From Novosphingobium rosa NBRC 15208 (GTDB lineage Bacteria; Pseudomonadota; Alphaproteobacteria; Sphingomonadales; Sphingomonadaceae): a stretch of 64,000 nucleotides of DNA. The translations under genes and the position numbers were made by a program. Under the pieces are notes generated by a model that ran no database searches, was not told the origin of the DNA, and worked only from the letters and a program-made list of their open reading frames with translations. Shown one piece after another: positions 17,535 to 26,569 of the stretch. Positions within the stretch are counted from its first letter, which is position 1. Every line of letters begins with the position of its first letter. Where the stretch lies: NCBI RefSeq assembly GCF_001598555.1, contig NZ_BCZE01000036.1:19806-83805 (forward strand). The letters run 5' to 3'.

Positions 17535-17579
17535 GCGTGATGACAAAAAGTGGGAACCGGTTTTTGTCAGTTCTCACGC
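17535..17579. repeat. Double-stem GTGGGAACCGG palindrome in the hpnL/hpnN gap
   Basis: Outer arms GCGTGA (17535-17540) and TCACGC (17574-17579) enclose inner arms TGACAAAAA (17541-17549) and TTTTTGTCA (17561-17569) around GTGGGAACCGG. It is the inverted partner of the copy at 11651-11695; the inner arms differ but still pair. Confidence 0.85.
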
Positions 17580-17715
17580 GAACACGAAAATTCGCGGGTG
17601 GGGCGGATGGTCAAACAAGTGAATCTACGGTGTGTCCATCCTGGCACACGGCTCCCCGAAACCAGCCCAAGAGGGCATTGCCGCGCGCGCGCTTTTCCGC
17701 CAGAGGACCGACAAG

Positions 17716-20337
17716 ATGAACGAGCCGACCTCTGCCTTTCCCGCGCGCCTGACGGCGATTCTGCTCGCCGCCGCGCGGGCGCCCTGGCGCATGGTGGCGC
17801 TGGCGGCGGTGCTGGTGATGGCCGCCGTGGCCGGCATCCTCCTCACCTTCGACATGACCACCGACACGGGCGAGCTGATCAGCGCGAAAACCCCTTGGCG
17901 GCAGGACGGTCTGGCGGTGGAGGCGGCCTTCCCCCAGCAGAAGGACTCGATCATCGTCGTGATCGACGGCCAGACCCCCGAGCTGGCCGAGGACGGCGCA
18001 AAACGGCTGATGCAGGCGCTGCAAGCCGACAAGACGCATATCGGCACGGTGGAACGCCCCGACGGCGGGCCCTTCTTCGACACCAACGGACTTCTCTTTG
18101 CCGACCCCAATGAGGTGAAGGACGCCACATCCAAGCTGGTCGATGCCCAGCCGCTGCTCGGCGGTCTGGCGGGCGATCCCAGCCTGCATGGTCTGGCCAC
18201 CACCATGGACACCATGGCCAGCGGCGCGGCCAATGGCACGCAGGATGCCTCGCGGCTGGCGACGCCGCTGCGCGCTTTGTCGTCCGCCGTGGATGCCAAG
18301 CTGGCGGGCCAGCAAACGTGGTTCTCATGGCAACGTCTGTTCTCCGATGCCAAGGGCCCGCTGGCTCCGCCCACGCGCCGTCTGCTGATGGTCCACCCCG
18401 TGCTGCGCTTCGGCGATCTGGAGCCGGGCGGCGTGGCGGTCGATGCGATCAAGGCGCAGTCGAAAGTCTTGGGTCTGGATGCGGCGCATGGCCTGCGCAT
18501 GGGCATCACCGGCGAGGTGCCGCTGGCCGATGAGGAATTCGCCACCATTCAGGACAACATCGGCGTGATCGGCGCGGCGATGGCGCTGGCGATGCTGGTC
18601 TGCCTTTGGCTGGCCACCCGTAGCGGGCGGATGGTCGCCGCGATCATGGTCACCATCGTGGCTGGCCTCATTATCACGCTGGCGCTGGGGCTGCTGGCGG
18701 TGCATCGGCTCAATGTGATTTCGGTGGCCTTTATCCCGCTGTTTGTGGGGCTTGGCGTCGATTTCGGCATTCAGGTCGCGGTGCGCTTCAATGCCGAGCG
18801 CCATGGCGGGGCCGACCCGATGGGCGCACTCAAGGGCGTAGGCTCGGCCATCGGCGAGCCGCTGATGCTGGCCGCCGCCGCGATCTTCCTGGCGCTGGGC
18901 GCTTTCCTCCCCACCGATTACACCGGCATCGCCGAGCTGGGCGTGATCGCGGGCCTTGGCATGATCGTGGCTTTTGCGCTCAACATCACGCTGCTGCCCG
19001 CGCTGCTGATCCTGATGCGCCCCGCCGTGCCTGCCGCCCGCGTGGGCTGGGCCGGGGCCGCGCCGTTCGACGCATGGCTGCACCGCAGCCGCAAGGCGAT
19101 CCTCTGGGCCTTTGTGATCGCCATGATTGGCTCGATCGCGCTGCTCAAATGGGTGGTGTTCGATTTCAACCCGCTGCATCTGCGCGATCCCAATGCGCCC
19201 GCCATGCATGAGCTGGCCGGGCTGATGAAGGATGCGGACCGCACCCCCAACACCATCACCATCCTGGCCCCCAATGCCGATGCCGCCCACACGCTGGCGG
19301 CAAAGCTGGAGAAGCACCCCGAGGTGGCCCATGCCATCACCGTGGACAGCTTCGTGCCCGAGGATCAGGCCGCCAAGCTGCCTTATATCCAGAACGCCTC
19401 GCTGTTGCTGGATGCGGCGGTCAATCCTTTCGATATGCCCGCCGCGCATAGCGATGAGGAAACCCGCGCCGCTTTAACGCAGGCCGCTGGTTCGCTGCGC
19501 ATGCTGGCCGCGAAGGGCGGCGATCTGGGGCAGGCCGCCACGGGTCTGGCGGCCAGCTTCGACCATCTAGCCGCCGCCACGCCCGCCCAGCGCGCCGCGG
19601 TGGAAGCCATGCTGATCCCGCCGCTCACGGTCACGCTCGACACGATCCGCGCCTCGCTGACCGCCAGCGAGGTGACCCGCGCCAGCCTGCCGCCCGAAAT
19701 CGCCGCCGATTGGGTGAGCAAGGATGGGCAGGCGCTGATTCAGGTCACCCCCGCCGGCAACAGCACCGACAACAAAGTGCTGGCCCGCTTCACGCAGGTC
19801 GTCCGCGCCGAGGCCCCGCATGCCACCGGCCTGCCCGTGGCCACGCAGGAGGCCGCGCGCACCGTCGCCGGGGCTTTCGTGAAGGCCGGGGTGATCGCGC
19901 TGGCGCTGGTGAGCCTGCTGCTGTGGCTGGTGCTGCGCTCTGTGCGAGAGGTGGCTTTTACGCTGGCGCCGGTGGTGCTGTCGGGCTTTCTCACGCTCGG
20001 TTCCTGCGTTCTCATTGGTCAGCCCTTGAATTTTGCGAATATCATCGCATTTCCGCTGCTGTTCGGTGTGGGTGTCGCGTTTCACATCTATTTCGTGATG
20101 GCGTGGCGCCGCGGCGTGGGCGATCTGTTGCAGACCAGCCTTGCCCGTGCCGTGGTTTGCAGCGCGCTGGCGACAGGCAGCGCTTTTGGAGCGCTATGGT
20201 TTTCGCATCACCCCGGCACGGCCAGCATGGGCCTGATCCTGATGATCTCGCTGATCTGGACGCTGGTCTGCGCGCTTGTTTTCGAGCCCGCGCTGCTGGG
20301 CCCCGTGCCTGCGGGCCAGACGAGGCGCGCTGAATGA
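17716..20337 (+). CDS. hpnN: Hopanoid RND transporter HpnN (MMPL family)
   Basis: HpnN is the inner-membrane RND-type exporter needed to move hopanoids to the outer membrane. The 873-residue protein has one N-terminal membrane helix (about 26-48), a periplasmic domain, a membrane block at about 280-430 (including FIPLFVGLGVDFGIQ, the RND TM4-like charged segment), a second periplasmic domain, and a second block at about 717-868 (FPLLFGVGVAFHIYF). ATG 17716 has weak upstream purines; the frame is open a further 84 bases. The stop overlaps the next gene (ATGA). Confidence 0.93.
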   Translation: MNEPTSAFPARLTAILLAAARAPWRMVALAAVLVMAAVAGILLTFDMTTDTGELISAKTPWRQDGLAVEAAFPQQKDSIIVVIDGQTPELAEDGAKRLMQALQADKTHIGTVERPDGGPFFDTNGLLFADPNEVKDATSKLVDAQPLLGGLAGDPSLHGLATTMDTMASGAANGTQDASRLATPLRALSSAVDAKLAGQQTWFSWQRLFSDAKGPLAPPTRRLLMVHPVLRFGDLEPGGVAVDAIKAQSKVLGLDAAHGLRMGITGEVPLADEEFATIQDNIGVIGAAMALAMLVCLWLATRSGRMVAAIMVTIVAGLIITLALGLLAVHRLNVISVAFIPLFVGLGVDFGIQVAVRFNAERHGGADPMGALKGVGSAIGEPLMLAAAAIFLALGAFLPTDYTGIAELGVIAGLGMIVAFALNITLLPALLILMRPAVPAARVGWAGAAPFDAWLHRSRKAILWAFVIAMIGSIALLKWVVFDFNPLHLRDPNAPAMHELAGLMKDADRTPNTITILAPNADAAHTLAAKLEKHPEVAHAITVDSFVPEDQAAKLPYIQNASLLLDAAVNPFDMPAAHSDEETRAALTQAAGSLRMLAAKGGDLGQAATGLAASFDHLAAATPAQRAAVEAMLIPPLTVTLDTIRASLTASEVTRASLPPEIAADWVSKDGQALIQVTPAGNSTDNKVLARFTQVVRAEAPHATGLPVATQEAARTVAGAFVKAGVIALALVSLLLWLVLRSVREVAFTLAPVVLSGFLTLGSCVLIGQPLNFANIIAFPLLFGVGVAFHIYFVMAWRRGVGDLLQTSLARAVVCSALATGSAFGALWFSHHPGTASMGLILMISLIWTLVCALVFEPALLGPVPAGQTRRAE

Positions 20338-21095
20338 GCAAGCTGCTTCTCGCCTCGATCCATGATGTCGGCCCGCGCAGCGAAGGCGCGGTCGATCAGC
20401 TGTGCGATATTCTGGGCAGTCATCTGGGCGCGCTCAACTTCGCCATGCTGGTGGTGCCCGACCATTGGGGTGAGGCGCCGCTCGCCACCAACAAGGCGTT
20501 TCAGGCCAAGCTGCGCGGTTGGGCCGATCAGGGCGTGGAAATGTTCGTCCACGGCTGGTTCCACAAGGATCTGGCCGAACATACCGGCATGGCCGCCATC
20601 AAGGCCAAGCATATGACCGCCAGCGAGGGCGAGTTCCTCGGCCTGTCGCGCGATGAGGCCGCGCGCCGCATGGGTGATGGCCGCAAGCTGATCGAGGACA
20701 TCATCGGCCGCGAAAGCGCCGGTTTTATCGCGCCCGCATGGCTCTATGGCGAAGGCGCTCAGGAAGCGCTGGCCCAAAGCGGCTTCAAGCTGGCCGAGGA
20801 CCATATGAAAGTCTGGCGCCCTGACACCGGCGAGATTCTCGCACGCGGCCCCGTGATCACATGGGCCAGCCGCAGCGTCGGGCGGCAGCGTTCCTCACGA
20901 TTTTTCGCCTCGCTGGCGCGCAATGCGCTGGGCTTTTTGCCCAAGGCGCGCGTGGCGGTGCATCCCGGCGATGTCACCGTGCCCGCGCTGATCGCCTCCA
21001 TTCACGCCACCTATGCCGCCTTCGCGCGCGGGCGGCGCATCGCCCGTTATGCCGATCTTCTGGGGGGCACGCCTGCTGCCCCCAACCGGTCTTGA
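20334..21095 (+). CDS. DUF2334/polysaccharide-deacetylase-like hydrolase
   Basis: The 253-residue cytosolic protein has the NodB-like pattern of DUF2334: LLASIHDVGPRSEGAVDQL with the metal/catalytic aspartate, MLVVPDHWG, and GVEMFVHGWFHKD as the zinc-ligand histidines. FIAPAWLYGEGA and a late VAVHPGD motif complete the fold. Its start overlaps the hpnN stop by four bases, so it is translated with the hopanoid exporter. That suggests deacetylation of a lipid-linked or hopanoid head group; the substrate is unknown. Confidence 0.8.
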   Translation: MSKLLLASIHDVGPRSEGAVDQLCDILGSHLGALNFAMLVVPDHWGEAPLATNKAFQAKLRGWADQGVEMFVHGWFHKDLAEHTGMAAIKAKHMTASEGEFLGLSRDEAARRMGDGRKLIEDIIGRESAGFIAPAWLYGEGAQEALAQSGFKLAEDHMKVWRPDTGEILARGPVITWASRSVGRQRSSRFFASLARNALGFLPKARVAVHPGDVTVPALIASIHATYAAFARGRRIARYADLLGGTPAAPNRS

Positions 21096-21177
21096 GCGGT
21101 TCAGCCATGGTTATGATTCGCTCTTCTATAGGTTTTTCAATGTCTGACCCTGCCAGCACCCTTTCGGAGGCCTCGGC

Positions 21178-22194
21178 ATGAGCGATCAGGGCATGCCACC
21201 CCACTCTGCTTCGAGCCCGTCGGACAACCGCACCGGCTCCATGGATTCTGACGCAATGGCCACCACCGTGTTTGCTCCCGGCGAACCGATCCCCGATCTC
21301 CAGCTGGCGCTGCCCAAGCCCCGCAAGAGCACCGCCGCCAAGCTGGGCGAGCTGTTCTCGGCGATGATCTCGATCGCCATGCTGGCCGCCGTGGTGCTGG
21401 AAGTGCGCCATCTGCAATTCCATGACATTTTCCAGCTTATCCCGCGCAAGCCTTTGTTCTGGATGGTCTTCGTCGCCTATTACATGGTCGGTCCGGCTTC
21501 CGAATGGGTGATCTACCGCTATTTGTGGCGCATTCCCGTCTCGGGGCTGGCCGCGCTGCTGCGCAAGCTGGTCTCCAACGAGCTGCTGCTCGGCTATCTG
21601 GGCGAGGTGCAGTTCTACGCCTGGGCGCGCGGGCGGCTCAACATGGTGGCCGCGCCCTTCGGGGCGATCAAGGATGTGACGATCCTGTCCGCGCTGACCG
21701 GCAACATCGTCACGCTGGTGATGCTGGCGGGCGCCTGGCGGTTGATCTCCTCCGGCGCCTTCGGGATGGAGGGGCGCACGACCTTCCTCTCGCTGGGCGT
21801 GGTGCTGTTCACCTCCTTCATCATCCTGCTGTTCCGCCAGAAGCTCTTCACCCTGCCCCGGCGCCAGCTGTGGATCATCACCGCCATCCATTTCGCGCGC
21901 ACGCTCGGCTTTATCGGCCTCTCCGCGCTGCTGTGGCATGTGGTGCTGCCCGAGGTGGGGATCGATCTGTGGCTGGTGCTGGCCACCTTGCGCATGCTGG
22001 TCTCGCGCCTGCCGCTGGTGCCCAACAAGGATGTGATCTTCGCCGGGCTGGCCGTGTTCATCCTAGGCCGGGATACGCAGGTGCAGAATCTGATGGCGAT
22101 GATGGCCATGCTGCTGCCGGTCTCGCATATTGTCGTGGGGACGATCTTTGCTACCCTCGACCTTTTCGCATCCAGAGAAGGAGCCGATGCATGA
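21178..22194 (+). CDS. Polytopic membrane protein of unknown function in the hpnN run
   Basis: The 338-residue protein has a soluble N-terminal stretch of about 55 residues followed by about seven hydrophobic helices. A central conserved-looking part reads LVSNELLLGYLGEVQFYAWARGR, then FGAIKDVTILSALTGN. This recalls the glycine/arginine cytoplasmic loop of AglD/HpnL-like flippases, but the resemblance is weak and I do not assign the family. It follows the deacetylase by 82 bp and overlaps the DUF2141 gene (ATGA). Confidence 0.7.
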   Translation: MSDQGMPPHSASSPSDNRTGSMDSDAMATTVFAPGEPIPDLQLALPKPRKSTAAKLGELFSAMISIAMLAAVVLEVRHLQFHDIFQLIPRKPLFWMVFVAYYMVGPASEWVIYRYLWRIPVSGLAALLRKLVSNELLLGYLGEVQFYAWARGRLNMVAAPFGAIKDVTILSALTGNIVTLVMLAGAWRLISSGAFGMEGRTTFLSLGVVLFTSFIILLFRQKLFTLPRRQLWIITAIHFARTLGFIGLSALLWHVVLPEVGIDLWLVLATLRMLVSRLPLVPNKDVIFAGLAVFILGRDTQVQNLMAMMAMLLPVSHIVVGTIFATLDLFASREGADA

Positions 22195-22775
22195 ATGCCA
22201 CCCCCCTCCGCAAGCTGCCTGAAGCGACGGCTGCCATGGGTCTGGCCTTCGCCATGGTGTGCTCTCTGGCCGCTCCGGCGCAGGCCGGTGAGCGGGTGCC
22301 GATCCCCTCCACCCCCGATCTGGGCAAGGCCGAGGCGCGCTGCCGCCCCGGCGAACAGGGCCCTGCCCTGCTGATCGCCATTGACGGGCTGAAGGACCGC
22401 AAGGGCAACCTCAAGCTGGAGGTCTACCCCAGCAATGACGAGGACTTCCTGCGCGACGACAATGCGCTGATCTATTACGGCAAGACCTTCCGCCGCGTGG
22501 AAGAGGTGGTGCCGCAGAACGGCCCGGTCGTGATCTGCGCGCGCATCCCCGGCCCCGGCGCCTATTCGGTGATGGTGCTGCATGACCGCGACGCCAACCG
22601 CAAGTTCGGCCTTTCGGTCGATGGCATCGGCTTCACCGCCAATCCCAAGCTGGGCTGGTCCAAGCCCAAGGCGGCGGCGACGCGGGTGGATGCCGGCAAT
22701 GGCCTGACCCGCACCACCGTCATCATGAACTATCGCAACGGCCTGATGAGCGTCGGGCCCATCGCGGCGCATTGA
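22191..22775 (+). CDS. Secreted DUF2141 domain protein
   Basis: The 194-residue protein has a Sec signal ending in SLAAPAQA. Its beta-rich domain is of the DUF2141 type: LLIAIDGLKDRKGNLKLEVYPS near the start and AYSVMVLHDRDANRKFGLSVDGIGFTANPKLG near the end. ATG 22191 overlaps the upstream membrane protein stop by four bases, so the two are probably made together. Family function is unknown; it would act in the periplasm. Confidence 0.82.
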   Translation: MNATPLRKLPEATAAMGLAFAMVCSLAAPAQAGERVPIPSTPDLGKAEARCRPGEQGPALLIAIDGLKDRKGNLKLEVYPSNDEDFLRDDNALIYYGKTFRRVEEVVPQNGPVVICARIPGPGAYSVMVLHDRDANRKFGLSVDGIGFTANPKLGWSKPKAAATRVDAGNGLTRTTVIMNYRNGLMSVGPIAAH

Positions 22776-22880
22776 TGATGCAACGCGCCGCCTCTTCCCT
22801 TGCGCATAATGCTGGACGCGCCACCCCGATCAAGGGTATGGAGCGCGCAGGGATCGGGTGCGAGCTTTCGGGGGACAGCC

Positions 22881-24035
22881 ATGCGCATCGTTGATGTTTG
22901 TGCCTTTTACACGCCCCATGGCGGCGGCGTGAAGACCTATGTCGAACAGAAGCTGAAGATCGGCCCCACGCTGGGCCATGAGATCATCATCCTCGCCCCT
23001 GGTGACAGCTATCAGGTGATCGAGAAAGGCCCGAACGCCCGCCTGATCACCCTGCCGTCCCCACGCTTCCCGCTGGACCGCAAATATTGGTACTTCGCCG
23101 ATGAGGCCGCGCTCCATGCCGAGCTGGACCGGCTCCAGCCCGATCTGGTGGAGGTCTCCAGCCCCTGGCGCAGCCCCTCGATGGTGGCGCGCTGGCGGGG
23201 CGATGCGGCGCGCTCGCTGGTGATGCATGCCGATCCGCTCTCGGCCTATGCCTATCGCTTCCTGCGCCCGATGATGAGCCGCGAGGCCATCGACCGCCGC
23301 TTCGAACCCTTCTGGAAGCACTTGCGCGAGCTGGGCCAGAGCTTCGACCGCGTCGTCTGCGCCAGCGGCGAATTGCGGGATCGCCTCGCCAAGGGCGGCG
23401 TGGCCAACACCGTGCTTCACCCCATGGGCATCGAATCCGGCCTGTTCAGCCCCGATCGCCGCGACCCGATGCTGCGCCGCCGCCTGCTGGCCACCTGCGG
23501 CCTGTCCGAAAGCGCGCATCTGCTGCTGGGCGTGGGCCGCCTCTCGGGCGAGAAGCGCTGGCCCATGGTGGTCGATGCCGTCACCGCCGCCAGCCAGTCG
23601 CTGCCGATCGGTCTGGTCATCGTGGGGGCAGGCAACCACCGCAAGCGCATCGAGAACCAGATTCAGGGCAACCCCCATATCCGCCTGCTGGGTGTGGAGA
23701 AGGATCGCCAGAAATTCGCCACCCTGCTGGCCAGCGCCGACGCGCTGATCCACGGCTGCGAGGCGGAAACCTTCTGCATGGCCGCCGCCGAGGCGCGCGC
23801 CAGCGGCGTGCCCGTGATCGTGCCAGACCGTGGCGGCGCCGCCGACCATGCGCGCGGCGGCGCGGGCCTCACCTATCGCTCGGGATCGGCGCTGGCGGCG
23901 GCTCAGGCCACGCTGCGGCTGCTGCATCATCCGCCGCGCGGGCCCTTTGCCCTGCCCGCCAGCACGCAAGGCCATTTCGAGGCGCTTTTCGCCGATTACG
24001 AAGGGCTGATTCAGCGCCGCCACGCCGCGGCCTGA
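22881..24035 (+). CDS. Glycosyltransferase family 4
   Basis: The 384-residue GT-B enzyme starts MRIVDVCAFYTPHGGGVKTYVEQK, with the glycine-rich loop of the acceptor domain. The donor site has LLLGVGRLSGEKRWPMVVDAV and the E-x7-E element in CEAETFCMAAAEARASGVPVI. A GGGGGAC ribosome site precedes ATG 22881. It is the last gene of the hpnN run, separated by 105 bp from DUF2141, so it may have its own promoter. The sugar and acceptor cannot be read from sequence. Confidence 0.85.
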   Translation: MRIVDVCAFYTPHGGGVKTYVEQKLKIGPTLGHEIIILAPGDSYQVIEKGPNARLITLPSPRFPLDRKYWYFADEAALHAELDRLQPDLVEVSSPWRSPSMVARWRGDAARSLVMHADPLSAYAYRFLRPMMSREAIDRRFEPFWKHLRELGQSFDRVVCASGELRDRLAKGGVANTVLHPMGIESGLFSPDRRDPMLRRRLLATCGLSESAHLLLGVGRLSGEKRWPMVVDAVTAASQSLPIGLVIVGAGNHRKRIENQIQGNPHIRLLGVEKDRQKFATLLASADALIHGCEAETFCMAAAEARASGVPVIVPDRGGAADHARGGAGLTYRSGSALAAAQATLRLLHHPPRGPFALPASTQGHFEALFADYEGLIQRRHAAA

Positions 24036-24049
24036 GTCAGACTGCTGAT

Positions 24050-24077
24050 CAAGAATCCGGCCTGCGCCGGTTTCTTG
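24050..24077 (+). terminator. Hairpin after the GT4 gene
   Basis: A 12-base stem with one mismatch (CAAGAAtCCGGC with GCCGGtTTCTTG) starts 15 bp after the stop. There is no T-run beyond the stem, so termination strength is uncertain. Confidence 0.55.
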
Positions 24078-24133
24078 AGGGGAACTCATACCTTATCGCC
24101 ATTCACCCCCTTGCATGGGGGCGCATCTCGTCC

Positions 24134-24148
24134 TTTGGTACAACCAAA
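24134..24148. promoter_or_regulatory. Short perfect inverted repeat before the dipeptidase gene
   Basis: TTTGGT, three bases, ACCAAA lies 23 bp before ATG 24171. It could be an operator or a small leader hairpin; nothing ties it to a regulator. Confidence 0.3.
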
Positions 24149-24170
24149 CAACACAGGACGATTGCCCCCC

Positions 24171-25493
24171 ATGTCATCGCGCCACCTTGCCCGCCTGCTC
24201 TCCGTCTGCGCCACTGTGGCGCTGGCCGCGCCCGCTTTCGCCGCCCCGGCGGCGCTGTCTCCCGAACAGACCTCCCCGGAACGAATTGTCGCCGCCGCGC
24301 TGAAGGAAGCCCCCGTGTGGGACGGCCACAATGACGTGCCCGAACAGCTGCGCGACCGCCGCAAGGACGTGCTGGCGGGTTTCGACTTCAACAACACCGT
24401 CAACGAGCCCCTGTCTGACCGCCGCATGGCCGCCTTCTTCCCGGCGGGCACCCCCACCGGCATGCAGACCGACCTCACCCGGATGAAGCAGGGCCATATC
24501 GGCGCGCAATTCTGGTCGGTCTATGTCTCGGCCAACCTGCCCGAGCCGCAGGCCGTGCAGGCCACCATGGAGCAGATCGACGTCATCAAGCGCCTGATCG
24601 CCCAGTACCCGGGCGACCTGATGCTGGCCACCAGCAGCGCGGACGTGGAAAAGGCATGGAAGCTGGGCAAGGTCGCCTCGCTGATCGGCATGGAGGGCGG
24701 CCATTCCATCGGCGGCTCGCTGGGCGTGCTGCGCCAGTTCTACGCGCTGGGCGCGCGCTACATGACGCTGACGCACTTCAAGAGCATCGCCTGGGCCGAC
24801 AGCGCCACCGACGCCCCCCAGCATGACGGCCTCACCCCCTTCGGCAAGGATGTGGTGCGCGAGATGCAGCGCATCGGCATCCTCGTCGATCTCAGCCACG
24901 TCAGCCAGAAGACCATGCTGGACGCGCTGGAGGTGGCCAGGGCGCCCATCATCTTCAGCCATTCGGGTTCGCAAGCGGTCAGCGGTCACCCCCGCAACGT
25001 CTCGGACGAGGTGCTGGACAAGGTGAAGCTGAACGGCGGCGTCGTGATGTGCAACTTCTACCCCAACTACGTCTCCGACGCGCTCTACAAGTGGGGCGCC
25101 GCCCGCACCGGCCAGCAGGCCGAGCAGAAAGCGCTCCACCCGGACCGCCCGGACCTCGCCAAGGCCGGGCTTGAGGCATGGGAGAAAGCCAACCCCAAGC
25201 CCGTGGCCACGATCCAGCAGGTCGCCGATCATATCGACCATATCGTGAAGCGCATCGGCATCGATCACGTGGGCGTGGGCGGCGATTTCGATGGCGGCTC
25301 GATCGGGCTGCAGGGGATGCCGGATGTGTCGGCCTATCCGGCGCTGCTGCTGGAGCTGGCCAAGCGCGGGTATACGAAGGATGACCTGAAGAAGGTCGCC
25401 AGCCTGAACACGCTGCGGGTGCTGAAGGCTTCGGAAGCTTATGCGCTGGCGCATAAGGACGACAAGCCGATCGAAAGCCCGACTTCGTTTTAA
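24171..25493 (+). CDS. Secreted membrane-dipeptidase-like enzyme (peptidase M19)
   Basis: The 440-residue protein has a Sec signal (RHLARLLSVCATVALAAPAFA) and the zinc amidohydrolase fold of renal dipeptidases. The HxD metal ligands are in VWDGHNDVPEQLRDRR. The bridging-ligand region is LIGMEGGHSIGGS, further histidines lie in LVDLSHVS and IIFSHSG, and the last metal aspartate is in HVGVGGDFDGG. It would act in the periplasm on dipeptides, possibly ones with D-residues or beta-lactams. The frame is open 96 bases upstream but the signal peptide favours ATG 24171. A repeat element begins 17 bp after its stop. Confidence 0.92.
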   Translation: MSSRHLARLLSVCATVALAAPAFAAPAALSPEQTSPERIVAAALKEAPVWDGHNDVPEQLRDRRKDVLAGFDFNNTVNEPLSDRRMAAFFPAGTPTGMQTDLTRMKQGHIGAQFWSVYVSANLPEPQAVQATMEQIDVIKRLIAQYPGDLMLATSSADVEKAWKLGKVASLIGMEGGHSIGGSLGVLRQFYALGARYMTLTHFKSIAWADSATDAPQHDGLTPFGKDVVREMQRIGILVDLSHVSQKTMLDALEVARAPIIFSHSGSQAVSGHPRNVSDEVLDKVKLNGGVVMCNFYPNYVSDALYKWGAARTGQQAEQKALHPDRPDLAKAGLEAWEKANPKPVATIQQVADHIDHIVKRIGIDHVGVGGDFDGGSIGLQGMPDVSAYPALLLELAKRGYTKDDLKKVASLNTLRVLKASEAYALAHKDDKPIESPTSF

Positions 25494-25510
25494 GGGGCGT
25501 TGGAAGAAGG

Positions 25511-25750
25511 ATAGATGCGAGGGGGTTACTCCCTCGCGCTCCCATAACGTCTCCCGACGATAAGGCAGTGGCTCCGCATCGCGGCGCATCACCTCTCCAT
25601 CAGCACAACAGAAAGGCGCCGCAGGCAGGCATGCCCCGGCGCCTTTTTCTCGTTTAAAAGCCTGCGGCGCGGCAAACGAAGCGCAAGGCCAAACCCGTGG
25701 CGCAACGTAGACATTAAAGGGAGCGCGAGGGTTATGACCCTCGCATCTAT
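25511..25750. repeat. Intergenic element A with palindromic terminal inverted repeats
   Basis: The ends (ATAGATGCGAGGG at left, CCCTCGCATCTAT at right) are part of imperfect inverted repeats of about 40 bp. Each end contains a hairpin, GCGAGGG with CCCTCGC, at 25517-25537 and 25725-25744. The right 70 bases match element B closely. The element fills the gap between two convergent genes and contains an intrinsic terminator. Confidence 0.88.
25612..25650 (+). terminator. Rho-independent terminator inside element A
   Basis: AAAGGCGCCG pairs with CGGCGCCTTT over a 15-nt loop, then the run ends in five T. It would stop transcripts from the dipeptidase gene. Confidence 0.75.
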
Positions 25751-25756
25751 CCCTTC

Positions 25757-26569
25757 CTACTTCACCCCGGGAACGCGAATCTCAAACATCACCGGCCACT
25801 CCTTGCCCGTGACGTAGAGCTTGTGATGCACCCCATCGTAAGCAATCCCGTTGGGAATCTGGTCCGGCCCGGTTGTGCCAGCTTCCTTGTGCAGGTCGGA
25901 CACGTCGATCCAGCCCTTCACATGGCCCGAAGCCGGATCGATCCGCGCGATACGATCCGTCAGCCAGATGTTCGCCCAGATCTCGCCATCCACCAGCTCC
26001 ACCTCGTTGAGCTGGTCCACCGGCCTGCCCTGCGCGGTCACATGGATCATGCGCAGCAGACGGAAGCCATTGGGGTCGATCACGCGCAGATTGCTGCTGC
26101 CGTCGCTCATGATGAGGTTGGGGCCGAGGCGGGTCAGCGCCCAGCCCTCGCCCATATAGTTGAACTGGCCCTCCGGCTTCAGCGTGGCCTTGTTCCAGAT
26201 CATGCCGATGCCGTCGCGCCAGCTGAGCGAGTAGATCTTGTCGCCCACCGGGGAGCTGCCCTCGCCATAGAGCGGCATGGGCACATCGGCGCGGGCCAGC
26301 ACCTCGCCGGTCTCGACATTCACCCGGCGCAGGGTGGAGCGGCCCAGCTCACCGGTGCTTTCATACATCTGGCCGGTGGAATCGAAGAACAGGCCTTCGG
26401 TCCAGGCATGGGGGTCGTGCGGCAGCTTGCGCACCACCTCGGGCTTGACCACCGGCAGTTCCGCCGATGTCTTGGAGGGCGCGGGCTGCGCCGCATGACA
26501 TGCCGCCAAGGGGGCCAGCGCAAAGGCCAGCCCCAGCAGCGCCTGCTTCACAGACCCGCGCATCGCCAT
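25757..26569 (-). CDS. Glutaminyl-peptide cyclotransferase, lipobox-bearing
   Basis: The 270-residue protein matches the plant-type glutamine cyclotransferase family, a five-bladed beta-propeller that converts N-terminal Gln to pyroglutamate. Signature segments are HDPHAWTEGLFFD, YESTGELGRSTLR, LNEVELVDGEIWANIWLTDRIARIDPASG, and PNGIAYDGVHHKLYVTGKEWP. The N-terminus ends in LAPLAACHAAQ, a lipobox, so it may be a periplasmic lipoprotein. ATG 26569 overlaps the dapD stop by one base (TGATG), so the two are co-translated, an unusual pairing. Confidence 0.87.
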   Translation of the reverse strand: MAMRGSVKQALLGLAFALAPLAACHAAQPAPSKTSAELPVVKPEVVRKLPHDPHAWTEGLFFDSTGQMYESTGELGRSTLRRVNVETGEVLARADVPMPLYGEGSSPVGDKIYSLSWRDGIGMIWNKATLKPEGQFNYMGEGWALTRLGPNLIMSDGSSNLRVIDPNGFRLLRMIHVTAQGRPVDQLNEVELVDGEIWANIWLTDRIARIDPASGHVKGWIDVSDLHKEAGTTGPDQIPNGIAYDGVHHKLYVTGKEWPVMFEIRVPGVK

